The translations under genes and the position numbers were made by a program. Below, one piece after another: positions 24,237 through 34,571 of a DNA stretch of 64,000 nt. Origin of the DNA: Gremmenia infestans (lineage: Eukaryota > Ascomycota > Leotiomycetes > Helotiales > Hamatocanthoscyphaceae); the NCBI GenBank assembly GCA_032629725.1, contig JAFEVB010000023.1:868001-932000 (forward strand). The letters are read 5' to 3'. The notes beneath the pieces were generated by a model. That model made no database searches and was not told where the DNA came from. It saw nothing but the letters and a program-made list of their open reading frames with translations. Every line of letters begins with the position of its first letter. Position 1 is the first letter of the stretch.

Positions 24237-24358
24237 AGCAGGTATCTTGCAGAATCTCTCTTTGGTCGGAATCGGATTGGGGCTCTTTTTCGGACCTGTT
24301 CTGCCTGTCGCGTACACCCCCTTTATCCGTTTTGATACGCGTTAGCTAACACGCCTAG

Positions 24359-27300
24359 GATCGTGGCCGCAATAGTCGCGCTGCAGCCCGTAATAGTCGC
24401 CGGCGGGCACCCTTAGGAGAGCTTGATCCAAATATACAGTCTATAGAATGTCCGCGGCCTCGAAAACGTGCCCGTACGATCCGTACTACCGCCCGCAATA
24501 TCGAGTCTATACAAGGGGAGGAGGGAGGGCGTATAGAGGAGCGTGATAGGGCTGTTATAGAGGCTCCGCCAGTTATTAACGCGCCTGTTAATAGCCCGCC
24601 AGGGTTCCTTTCACAGTTCCGGGGTATTACGGTCCATGACCTAGGTGGGATGGGGAGTGAGTGTGAGTTCTGTCGCGCCCGCCATTTCGTGCAAGAGCTC
24701 CCTTCTAGCTCTACCCTTTTTGAGGTTTGCTGCAAGAAAGGAGACGTGGATCTTGAGCCCTTACGGACGCCTCCGCTCTTTCTACGGACGCTCCTAGAAG
24801 GTCAGGATGCAATGGGCCGTGCCTTTCGGCGGAATATTCGCGGGTATAATAACGCCTTAGCTTTTACCTCTATAAGCTATAATAAGGACACCCGCACGGA
24901 TCTGGCTACAGGTATCCAATGCTTCAAGATTCACGGCGAGCTGTTTCACTACTAGGGCCCTCTACGGGCCGGCCCGCAAGAGCCGCCATGCTTCGCTCAA
25001 CTCCTCTTCTATGATCCGGACTATGCAGCTGATCTCCGTCACGCTCGCAATACGCAGTTAGACCGTCTAATCCTTCGGCAGCTTGCAGCTATGCTAACGG
25101 ACGTTAATCCGTTTATTGCTATCTACAAGACCGCTGGCGAGCGCCTAGCGGACCAGCCGCAGAACTCTCGCCTTCTACTGAACCCGCAGGTGCGTTTAGT
25201 AATGGAATCAGGGGCAGATCGTCGTCGCGAGAATCTTCCTACAGGCGAAGAGATTGCGGTCTTCTTACCAGACGAGACTGCGGAGGCTACGCGCCGTGAT
25301 ATCATTCTCGCGGTCCGTGACCCTCTTGGCAACGGTCCGCAACTGAGCCGCATTGATGTGACACATGCAGCTTATATGCCGCTTCACTACGTGCTTCTCT
25401 TTCCGCATGGCGACCTAGGCTATCACTATAACCTCCAGTTACGGGGAGCACATCGAACAGATAGGCGGCTCCATCAGCGGGATTTCTACCGCTACCGCTT
25501 GCACATCCGTAATAGCGAGTATCCAACCCTCTTTTATAGCGAGCGTCTTTTTCAGCAGTATATCGTCGACGCTTTTGCGGCTTGCGAGCATACTGCCCTT
25601 GATTGGCTGCGCCGTAACCAGAAAAAGATCCGCGCGGACGTGTATTGCGGGCTTGCGGATACATTAATCCGTCAGGATATTGATGCAGCGGAGCTTGGTC
25701 GACGCTTTATCCTTCCGTCGAGCTTTACGGGTAGCGATCGTAATATGCAGCAGCTCTTCCAGGACTCTATGGCAATTGTGCGGTACTTTGGCAAGCCGGA
25801 CCTCTTTATCACATTTACGGCTAACCCGCGCTGGCCTGAGATCCTCCGTAACCTCCTCCCCGGCCAGCAACCTTCAGATCGTCCAGATCTTATTGCCCGT
25901 GTATTCCGTCTCAAGGCGAAGCAGATGATTGCAGACCTGAAGGCGGGCCTTTTTGGACCGTATGCGGGTCATGTCTACACAATCGAGTATCAGAAACGGA
26001 CGCTTCCGCATATGCACTTGCTTCTCTTCCTCCAGGCATCCGCAAAGTTCCACACGCCAGAACGGGTTGATGAGGTTGTCTGCGCTCAGTTGCCAGATCC
26101 AGCATGGGACCCTACAGGCGAGCTGACGGAGATTGTGCTCTCAAATATGACTCACGGTCCCTGTGGGGTAGACAATTTGCGGTCCCCATGTATGGTCAGT
26201 AAAACGCCTGGCGCGCCTCCGCGGTGTCAGAAGGGGTTTCCGAAGCCATTTGCGCCTGTTACGGTTATGCATGAGGATCGATATCCAGAATACCGCCGCC
26301 CAGATGACGGTCGAACGTTTACGGTTCCAAAACCAGGCTTTCCAGGAGATACAGTTACCCGCGATAATCGGTGGGTGGTACCGTATAACCCGTATCTGCT
26401 TCAGAAGTATCAGGCACATATTAATGTCGAGGTTTGTGCTACGGTACAGTCCGTAAAGTATATTCACAAGTACGTATATAAAGGTACGGACCGTACCACC
26501 GTTGCGGTTACTACTACGGATGATGAGATTGCCCGTTACCTGCAGGGAAGATACGTGGGTCCGTCTGAGGCTTACTGGCGCATAATGGAGTTCAAGACCC
26601 ATCAAGAATGGCCTCCAGTCCAGCACCTTCAAATCCACCTTGAAGGACAGCATACGGTTTATTTTGCGGACGACCTAACAGCGGAGGAGCTGGCTGTAAA
26701 GATGGACCGGAGCCAGTCAACCCTTATGGCTTTCTTTAAGTATAATAATACGCATGCAGACGGCCGTCAGTATCTATACTCTGAGTTTCCGGTGCACTTT
26801 ACGTGGGGCAAGGACCATGCATGGCATCCGCGGAAAAAAGGGTTTTCAATTGGTCGCATGTATCACTGCAGCCCTATTGCGGGTGAGAAGTACTATCTCC
26901 GCCTTCTCCTTACCTCCGTACCAGGCCCCCGATCATTTACGGACCTGTATATGGTAGACGGCATCCGTTACCCAACCTATCAGGCTGCCTGCATCGCCCG
27001 CGGGCTAGCAGAAGACGACCAGGAGTGGTATCGCTGTTTTGATGAGGCAGTGCTCTTTACAACCGCTGGTAGTTTACGGACGCTTTTCTTGACGGGCCTC
27101 CGCCAACAGGTAATTGCAGATCCGCAGACCATCTGGGATCGGTATAAAGATCACTTCTCGGATGATCTAAAGCATCGCTTAGCACAGCGTAGGGTTGACT
27201 TTCCTCTGCCGCTAATAGACCCGCACTACGACTATGCCCTTTTTCTCCTTGGACTTGGTCTTGCGGATCAGCAACGGACGTTGATAGATGCGAGCTTACC

Positions 27301-28816
27301 TGAGAATACCTTCGACTGGGCCGTTGCGCATGAACAGGTCAGTCACGTTAATCAAATGGTTAACTATATAGCTCTTGCGGATAAGATGCGGGCGCAATTA
27401 AATGAAGATCAGCTGTTATGTTTTAATACGATCCTTACAGCTATTACAGACGATCCGCAAACTGCTCACTTTTATCTGCAAGGACCAGGCGGAACCGGGA
27501 AGACCTTTCTGTATAAGACCCTCTATTATCACCTCTATAGTCAAGGCAAGAATATCCTTTATGTTGCATCTACGGGCATTGCGGCCCTTCTTCTACCTGA
27601 CGGGTGTACGTCTCACTCGCAATTCAAGATCCCAATCCAGCTGCATAGCGCATCTACCAGTTCAATCCGCAAAAATGGTAGGCAGGCTAACCTTCTCCGC
27701 AAGGTAGATCTGATTATCTGGGATGAGGTTCCAATGCAGCATAAGTACTGCTTTGAGGTAGTACATCGTCTATTTGTTGATCTACGGTCCACTACAGATG
27801 ATATGCTCTTTGGCGGCGTGCCTATAGTCTTGGGCGGGGACTTTGCACAGATCCTCCCAGTGGTCCCTCGCGGCTCGCGGGCAGACGTGGTTAACGCCTC
27901 TCTACAACGGACGTTTATCTGGGAAAAGCTACGTCGACTTTCCTTGCGGATCAATATGCGGGTCAATAGCGGTCCGCACTCGGAGGATTTTGTCCGCTGG
28001 ATTGGAAATCTGTCTTACGTCCCTGAGCTATATAGCGCCCCAGTACACCTACCAAGGTATATTACTCCATTGCATACTGTTCCGGATCTAATCCAGCACG
28101 TATATCCCCCCGAGCTGCTAATACGGTCCGTAGTAGACTATACCGTCTTCCAGAGAAGGGCAATCCTATCAACCTTAAACCGGACTGTTACAGAGCTAAA
28201 TACAATCATCTTATCCCGCTTCCCTAGCAATCTACGGACGTATAGTTCAATTGATACTGCGGATGTTAATGATGAAAACCCAGAGATAGATGAGTTGCCT
28301 GTAGAGCACCTGCAGAGTATTGATCTAGCTTCCCTACCGCCATCTAAGCTACATCTAAAGATTAGGGTTCCAGTGATGCTTTTACGGAACCTATATCCGA
28401 AGGAAGGGTTATGTAACGGATCCCGTTTGGTTATTACGGGTTTACGGACGCACTGTATTGAGGCACGGCTGCTAGGGGGCGACTTTGACGGTCAGTTACA
28501 GACGATTCCACGGATCAAACTTAGTTCTACGGAGGAGCAGTTATCGTTTATACTCTCCCGTAAACAGTTCCCTGTTCGCGTATGCTTTGCTATGACAATT
28601 AATAAATCACAAGGGCAGTCCTTTGATACGGTTGGGGTGGATTTGCGGTCGCCTGTCTTTTCGCACGGGCAGTTCTATGTAGCAGTATCCCGTATTTCTA
28701 ACCCAGCGGGCCTATATGTATTATTACCTCCTGATACAAGTACAACCTGTAATATAGTTTGGCCTGAAATACTACAAGATTTAACTTACGGACCGTTTAT
28801 ATGCAAATTTCACTGA
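24359..28816 (+). pseudogene. Helitron Rep/helicase with one internal stop
   Basis: Open in one frame from 24359 to 28816 except for TAG at 24953-24955 (context FKIHGELFHY, stop, GPLRAGPQEP). The longest stop-free part starts at ATG 25091 (1241 aa). Helitron-like N domain: HMH at 26009-26017 (RTLPHMHLLLFL) and the tyrosine motif VKYIHKYVYKG are the HUH nickase signatures. C-terminal PIF1-type helicase: Walker A GPGGTGKTFLYKT, Walker B LIIWDEVP, GGDFAQILPVV, and TINKSQGQSFDTVGVDLR with YVAVSR. The frame upstream of the first ATG (24650) is basic and coding-like. A CTAAC-to-CCTAG acceptor ending at 24358 suggests that a 5' exon lies further left. The stop may be readthrough, an assembly error or a true null mutation; with it, the first third of the N-terminal region is cut off. 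Confidence 0.88.
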
Positions 28817-28910
28817 AATAGGTATTTTGCAGACGGAAACGACGATCCCATTGGTGCTCGCAGGCCGTAATCCTATGAAATACACCCCTGTAGGGGACCC
28901 TTAATGGGAT

Positions 28911-29228
28911 TTACAACACCACACTTCCCGCATCCTCCTCATCCTCCTCATCCTCCTCTCCCTTATCCTCCTCCTCCGTCTCCGGCACCTCCCATAACCG
29001 ATTCTCCTCCTCCTCCAACTCCTCCGCCTCCTCCCTATAAACATCCGCCAATTCCTGGTAGGCGCGGGCGCGGGCGCGGGCGCGAGCAGCTGGCGTGCGA
29101 CGGGCACGAAGGACTGCGGGTGGTCAGTACGGTCCGTAACGGAGATAGGACACTACAAACCAACACGAGGTCTGCCGGGAGCGACCCGGTCAACTATACG
29201 ACGACCGGGAGCGACCCGACGAAGCGAC

Positions 29229-29266
<38 letters not shown>

Positions 29267-29766
29267 TGGTGGTGGTTGGCGGCGGCGACGGCCACCCGCA
29301 AGGACAACTGGGGCGGGGGCGGGAGCAGCAGCAGGCCCTACGGATCCGCAAATGTTAGCTAGGTCACGGAAATGAACCGTAAAGTGGACTTACGGAGCGA
29401 GCAGCGAGTTCCTTCACTGCCGTAATGGCAGTTGGCACAGCTTCCACCAAAGAAACCAGCCGCCGACACGCACAACGTCCAGCAACCAGACCCGCGCGCA
29501 CAATGCGTGCACCCGGGAGCATTTACTTGACCAACAAGTTGGCCAAGCAAAGCCTCCAGGTTTACGGGCCTGGCTGTGGTGTTGGTGCGGCCGGGGCGCA
29601 AAACCGCAGAACGGACCGGAACCAGCGCAGCAAGGGAGGTCATGGTGGTGGTGGGGCGAGGAGGGAGGCCAGGCACGGCAGCAGGGAGGCGCTCGGCGTA
29701 GGTGGAGGCGGCGAGGCGGGCGGCGGCGAGGCTTGCAGCGGCAGCAGCAGCAGTTGATTGAGACAT
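28911..29766 (-). CDS. Helitron-borne cysteine-rich DUF3716-like protein
   Basis: Starts at ATG 29766 (MSQSTAAAAAASLAAARLAA). The exon ends at a GTAAGT donor about 29391, after a seven-cysteine module: CTHCARGSGCWTLC, then GGSCANCHYGSEGTRCSL. This matches the pattern of the fungal DUF3716 family (probably metal-binding). The downstream part has no single frame but reads well after splicing. The final exon, from an acceptor near 29116, encodes RA repeats, AYQELADVYREEAEELEEEE and an Asp/Glu-rich tail ending AGSVVL at the TAA 28911-28913. A middle Pro/Ser-rich exon (acceptor near 29346) is likely. Exact inner junctions are uncertain. The stop lies only 94 bases from the Rep-helicase stop, so the two genes converge inside one element. 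Function unknown; it may assist or regulate transposition. Confidence 0.6.
29228..29276 (+). repeat. GAT/GGT trinucleotide repeat inside the Helitron
   Basis: Tandem GAT units pass into GGT units, with one TAG break. On the minus strand they would encode Ser/Pro runs in the predicted middle exon of the DUF3716-like gene. A second simple repeat, GGGCGC units at 29061-29086, encodes the Arg-Ala repeats of the last exon. Confidence 0.85.
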
Positions 29767-30071
29767 GCTACGGACCGTAAATGTCCGCAAGCGGGTTGTG
29801 GGAAAGGGGATATACTTACATTGTTTAATTGCGGTTGCGGTAAAAAGAAAAAAAGAAAAGAGGAAGCATAGAAGGAAAAATTTAAAAGATATACTTACCT
29901 GCCACAATACTAAGCGATCTATGTGAATCTATTACGGACAATAGGATATAGTTTCTATTCACTTTAAAAAACAATACTCTGAAGCAAAAACGGACCGTTA
30001 CACGTGATTTGCGGCTCCGCGCTATAATCCCGGTCGCTTACTGTTGAGCGCAGCGAATAACTGGCCCCTAG

Positions 30072-30710
30072 TAAATATTGCGCCTGTCGATCAAACTTGA
30101 TTCCCAAAACTACTTTTTAAAAACAAACACTCAGCATAAGTATCTTTCTATATAAATTTTCACTTTTTCATTTTCGTATTTCCTTTTTTTTCTTAGGCTT
30201 ATATGCCCTGAAAGATGCAAGCAAGGCCAGCCTACCTTGGTCGGTGTTAAAGATCCCGCTTAAAAATAAGGAGGAGGGGAGACGAAAACGGCACGTGATT
30301 CTTCGCTTTGCTTGTACTACTATATATGTACCCCTGAGTAGCGAGCAAGCAAACTTATATCTGGTAGACTACGTAGGTATACTCCTATAGCTAGCTAATA
30401 TGTACTAGCTCTACTACTACTTGTATAATAGAGATATGATTAATCTTAAAGAGGACTTATACCTTTTATACTTTATACTAAGACTTTTCCTTGCTTTTTG
30501 AATAATAGTATATCTACTAAACACTTAGCAACCTAGAGGGTTTCTCATAAATATCTTTCATTTCCATATGTTCCACCATTTCCGTGTTTCGCCTACCCTA
30601 CTACTATCAGGATTACATTTAAAGTATACGCATATCATAATCATTCCACGCTTCCTCCCATCCATACCATACGCCATGCTTAATTATGCCTATCCAGCCA
30701 TTATAGAAAT
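30072..30710. other. Intergenic region
   Basis: AT-rich 640 bases between the candidate Helitron end and the stop of the SYLF gene. It should hold the 3' untranslated region of that gene. No coding frame is supported. Confidence 0.5.
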
Positions 30711-32940
30711 TTATTTCACGTCTATCTCGACCGGTGTTGTTGGCATACTGTGAAAGTCGTCCTTTTCGTCATCGATAATTCCCACTGTTTCCTTCATCTC
30801 GCTGCTCTCATTCTTGACAACATCCTCGACTTTAAGTTCGGGGGTTTGTTCAACGCTTGGTGTAAGGTTATCGAGATGTTGTTCCTCAAGTGCGTTCTCG
30901 ACTTTCTCTTCGAGTGTTTCGCCATTCACTGCTGATGCTTTTGCCGTTTCCGTCTTCTCTAAATCTTCCATCCTGATTTCCTTCTCTTCCTCTATACTTC
31001 TTCTGTTTGAGCCATCTGCAACGTGTGAGTCGATACTCTTCCTGTTTGCGCTATCTGTAACATGCGAGTCAATGCTCTGTCTGTTTGCATTATCCACACC
31101 ATGTACGTCCACTTCCTCAAATTCCGACTTCATTGGGCTCTGGCCGCTTGCTTGATCGAACGTGGCTATTCTGCTTGCTCTTGCGACATTCCGCGGTGGT
31201 AAAGGTGGAGGTGGTCTCTTGGGGATGGTCACTACGCCTCCTCGGGCTTTGATGGCTTGTGGGGTCAGCATCTGTGCCTGAGCTGAAGCGGCTTCGAAAA
31301 TCACTGGCTCCTCTTCCTCTTCATCATCCTCTTCCTCGCCAACGTAGTTGGATTCAGCAGTATGGCGCTCACCATCAAGCTCACGTGGGCTTTCGTTAAC
31401 AGTAGTACCATCGAACTCTTGACTGTGGTTCAGGTTGCTATAAGGACCGAGATCAATTTTGGTATAATCAACCTCGTCCGGCGTAACAACCTCTGGCTTC
31501 TCGTTCAACGGCTCAATTTTCTTTTCACTACTATTGCTGGTGATGGGTGATACGGGGCCATCAGTTTGAGTGCCCATTTCAGTCTGCGTCGATCGATCCA
31601 CACTCGTCCTTGTATAACCGCTCCGAGTTGACAAGAAACTCTCCCTATTACTTTTCGTGCCAATTGTATCCATACTTCGGCGATGGAACCTGCTGTATAC
31701 GGGACTTGTTGGACTAGGATTGTATTCAAATTGAGAACTTGGAGGTCTGCTTTTTGTCCCGGCTTCTTTTATCTCCAAGCCTGCGTTTTCTAACGCGAGT
31801 ACACCGAAGGGGTCTGGATCGTCCGGTTCTGGGACACCGAAAGTCGGTGCAGTGGGCGATGTGACTTCGAAGTCTGCGGGAGCAGGCTCATCGTTGAGGG
31901 CTGATATTACACTCGAATCGACATCACTTCTGCCTTCTGCTGCTTTAACCGTCTCCATGAGCATTTTGATCTCGTAGGGCGGATGTCGAGCTTTTCCAGC
32001 TAGAATGTTTGCGACGCCTATTCTCTCTCCATAGAACCTCTCGTTCTCGTCCGATCGTTCGATTATGACTGTTCCGTCGACTTGGACTCCTGCGTAGAAT
32101 CCCCGCGATTTGAGGTAGGTGAAAACTGGGCGGCTGTAAATAAGTCAGTATAAGATGCAGCATACGAAAAATCATAGAACAATCATTCCACAAAGAGTCG
32201 ACTCACTTTGCCTGTTTCCACTTTCCATCGTTCTCCAAAACCCCACCAACCCCAGCAGGCCCGGCGACAGCACTTATCTCGCCCCCAATTGTAGCACGAA
32301 TCTTGGTGAAGGAATCTAGAGCCTTGCGATTGTTGATGACAACCACACAGTCGTAGATGTCGACACCAACGAGGAATCCAAGGCCGGCAGTATGTAATAA
32401 TATACCCGACGGTGGTGACCACTCTCCATCTTCTTTCCTTGCGATTAGCACACCACTTCCACCAGCTCCCGAGACCCACAGCCCCGTTCGCATCGTGGTG
32501 AAGATAGCCAGCCCGACTGCATTCTCAATAACACTCTGCGGTATCTTCTTCAGTACTCTTTGTTTCCCTTTCGGCACATCGACGGTCGCGGCGCGATCTT
32601 CTTCGGCATAGAATCCATCCTCTGCAGAAGCAGCGTTAGCAATTGAGAGGAGACTGAGCGCACAAAGGACAGCACTTACTGCAAAATGATTTCAAGATCC
32701 TAGCGGCCTTGTCTGATTCCTTGTCGAGTGTCGTTGGCCAGAAAGCTTCACTCCCTACCTTATTGGAGAGTTTGTTCACAGGGGCGCCGACTGCCATGGG
32801 GTTAGCTAGGTACGATTGTAACAGGCGCAAAAGCACCAAAACTTACGTTTATCGAGGGCCTGCCATGCTTTATCAAAGCCTTTCTTGCTGCCAGTCTTCG
32901 TCTTGTCCCACGAAGGGAGTATGGAGGTGACTTTCTGCAT
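30711..32940 (-). CDS. SYLF (DUF500/Ysc84-like) domain protein
   Basis: Four exons, 32940-32847, 32790-32680, 32621-32207 and 32133-30711, join in phase to 680 residues. The N-terminal ~240 residues are a full SYLF region: SWDKTKTGSKKGFDKAWQAL, KVGSEAFWPTTLDKESDKAA, KIPQSVIENAVGLAIFTTMR, GLWVSGAGGSGVLIARKEDG, GFYAGVQVDGTVIIERSDEN. In yeast Ysc84/Lsb3 and human SH3YL1 this domain binds phosphoinositides and actin at endocytic sites. No SH3 domain follows; the remaining ~440 residues are acidic, Ser/Pro-rich and probably disordered, with a PPPPLPP stretch that could bind SH3 partners. They also hold three tandem copies of NR(Q/K/R)SI(D/E)-type units (DNA about 31000-31100). The ATG at 32940 was chosen because MQKVTSILPSWDKTK is the family start. 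Confidence 0.9.
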
Positions 32941-33180
32941 CCTCAGCGCAATGGAGGCGATTCGATTCGACACCAAGGCCGAGTCGAGTTCAGGCTGTAG
33001 GGACGGTCCTCGCAGACGAAATCGGGATGGCGGGGAAAGAGATAGGACGGGATCCACGGAATGCCGCTGCCCTTAGTTTGCGCGCAGCTTCTGGTTGGTC
33101 GTACCACTGTAGGTACTGTGTTGCGCCTCTACTCCTACCTCGAGTATAGATTGATTATGTATATAGAGAAATGAAATCCA

Positions 33181-33251
33181 AGGAGAGTAGAAGTAGGAGG
33201 AGAAGTAGGAGAAGTAGAAGAAGTAGGAGAAGAAGTAGAAGTAGCAAGTAG
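33181..33251 (+). repeat. Purine-rich GTAGAA/GGAGAA microsatellite
   Basis: Imperfect tandem of AGTAGAAGTAGGAG-type units, all purine except for T, in the upstream region of the SYLF gene. Read directly from the sequence. Confidence 0.8.
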
Positions 33252-33617
33252 AAATAAATGCAGGTCAATTAGTCAGTCAACAAGGCTGCGAACATGCGGC
33301 TGGGCTGGCTTCTCATTTTCGGAAAAGGCGGGTACTCGTACTGTACAGCAGAGTGAGTGAGTGAGTGAGTGCACAGGCTTCTGATGTCATGTCAGATGCC
33401 CTTTTTCATCTGGGCTGGGCTGGGCTGGCTCGCTAGGCTGGGTACGAATCATCCTCGTAATGTCGGGAAAAGAAAAATCGGAATTTGATCGGGAAGGAGA
33501 TTATATTATTGCGATACTACCGTAGTACGGCACGAGTATATAGAATTAAAAGTTGTGAGAAAAATAAGTTTTCTTCTTGAGCTCGAACTTGAGATTGGTT
33601 AACATGCCCTTCCCTGT

Positions 33618-33635
33618 CTGTAGATCGATCTACAG
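33618..33635. repeat. Perfect 18-base palindrome
   Basis: CTGTAGATCGATCTACAG equals its own reverse complement. It stands in a gene-free region between two minus-strand genes. It may be a dimeric protein-binding site or the core of a small hairpin. Confidence 0.8.
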
Positions 33636-34055
33636 TAGGCGGGGCAGGGTCCTGCCCCTCTTTCAATATTTATATTTCTTTCTTCAGGTACTCGTAGAAA
33701 ATCACCTCTATACGAGTATTCTTCTCCGTTTAGGAGATGAGAGATTGAAGAAATACAGATTTCATAATTCAAAGATTTAGAACCACTCACTGCCTTTTAA
33801 CCCCAACCTTCAGCTCCGCTACAGCTATAAAATATCACCAAATACTCCCCTCCAACTATAGAAGAAACCGCCCCCTTAATCAAGCCAGTTTCCTAAAAAG
33901 GCACCCGGTATCATACAAAGTTGTTTCCAAAGAACCAAGAAATACGCCCTCATCAATCGTTATCGTTCCATCACCACCTTCCTTCACCGAATCTTTCGTA
34001 ATGTAGTAGATATATACTCATGAATCGGATCGGCAATAGCCTGCGCGAGGGAAGC

Positions 34056-34571
34056 TTATCGTGTAACTCCGTTGCCATCCGCATAGGTTCCGTAGAGACC
34101 GCTGCCGCCGGTCTTCAACCCCCCAACACCCCCAAGGCCCTCCTTGACATCTTCTGCCTGTTTATTTCCCTTGAGCTCCCCTATACAAGTGCGATCAAGT
34201 TAGCCCGCCGTTCTTCCTGCATTTCGTTCACAACCCCATCCTATTCTCTTCCGCGCTACTCCTCCACCACTTACCCCCCCCCCTCACCCAAGCCTCCATT
34301 AAATGGACCTCAACAACCCGCATACAGTACAAGAATGCGACATGAATATAGCGATATAACGATAACTCAAGAAACTACAGCACATACCCTCAAAGAAATC
34401 CTGTCCCTCTTGCATCCCCCTCGCCTCCATCGTTTTTTCCTCACCCTTAGCCTTCGTATGGAAAAACATCACCCCAACTTGCTCAATCACCGGATCGAGA
34501 AGTCCCGCTATATAGGCAGCGCCGAGAGTAATAGCAATGATGGCCGAGACGAGGATAGACATAATCGCCAT
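34056..34571 (-). CDS. Small single-pass membrane protein, unknown role
   Basis: Exons 34571-34388 and 34180-34056 join in phase to 102 residues; the intron is 207 bases. Residues about 1-25 (MAIMSILVSAIIAITLGAAY) form one hydrophobic segment, followed by a charged Lys/Glu stretch (FFHTKAKGEEKTMEARGMQE). The second exon encodes GELKGNKQAEDVKEGLGGVG, a Gly-rich segment and the end GNGVTR. The hydrophobic start plus a basic/acidic tail with GEDF/QDFFEG-like and ELKGNKQA motifs resembles a small conserved ascomycete protein family of unknown function. It may sit in the ER or mitochondrial membrane. Function cannot be given. Confidence 0.75.

Larger units (their letters stand above)
24237..30071 (+). 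mobile_element. Helitron (rolling-circle transposon), ends approximate
   Basis: The element is defined by a Rep-helicase gene (24359-28816) and a convergent cysteine-rich gene (29766-28911). Element-specific TACGGWCCGTA words occur from about 24237 to 30000, which sets a minimum span. A candidate 3' terminus is CTAG at 30068-30071 followed by T. It is preceded by a 5-bp hairpin (TCGCT, 13 bases, AGCGA) ending about 11 bases upstream, which matches the CTRR-plus-hairpin rule for Helitrons. The 5' TC end was not located. The coding frame is intact apart from one stop, and there is no wholesale C-to-T decay, so the copy seems recent. Confidence 0.8.
32941..34055. other. Intergenic region with simple repeats and a perfect palindrome
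   Basis: Upstream region of the SYLF gene. It contains a purine-rich GTAGAA/GGAGAA repeat (33181-33251), a GAGT repeat (33351-33371), GGGCT repeats near 33412-33440 and an 18-base palindrome (33618-33635). No gene is supported. Confidence 0.55.

Noticed and set aside
24355..24735. 126-codon minus-strand frame at the start of the Helitron
   Set aside because: It is antisense to the basic N-terminal part of the Rep frame, which continues in phase into the nickase domain.
28904..29233. Pro-rich plus-strand frame after the Rep-helicase
   Set aside because: It is the shadow of the Glu/Arg-rich minus-strand exon; the minus-strand reading gives a coherent helical and acidic tail.
24237..30071. RIP-type decay of the transposon
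   Set aside because: The Rep-helicase frame has only one stop over 4.4 kb and its catalytic motifs are intact, which does not fit heavy C-to-T mutation.
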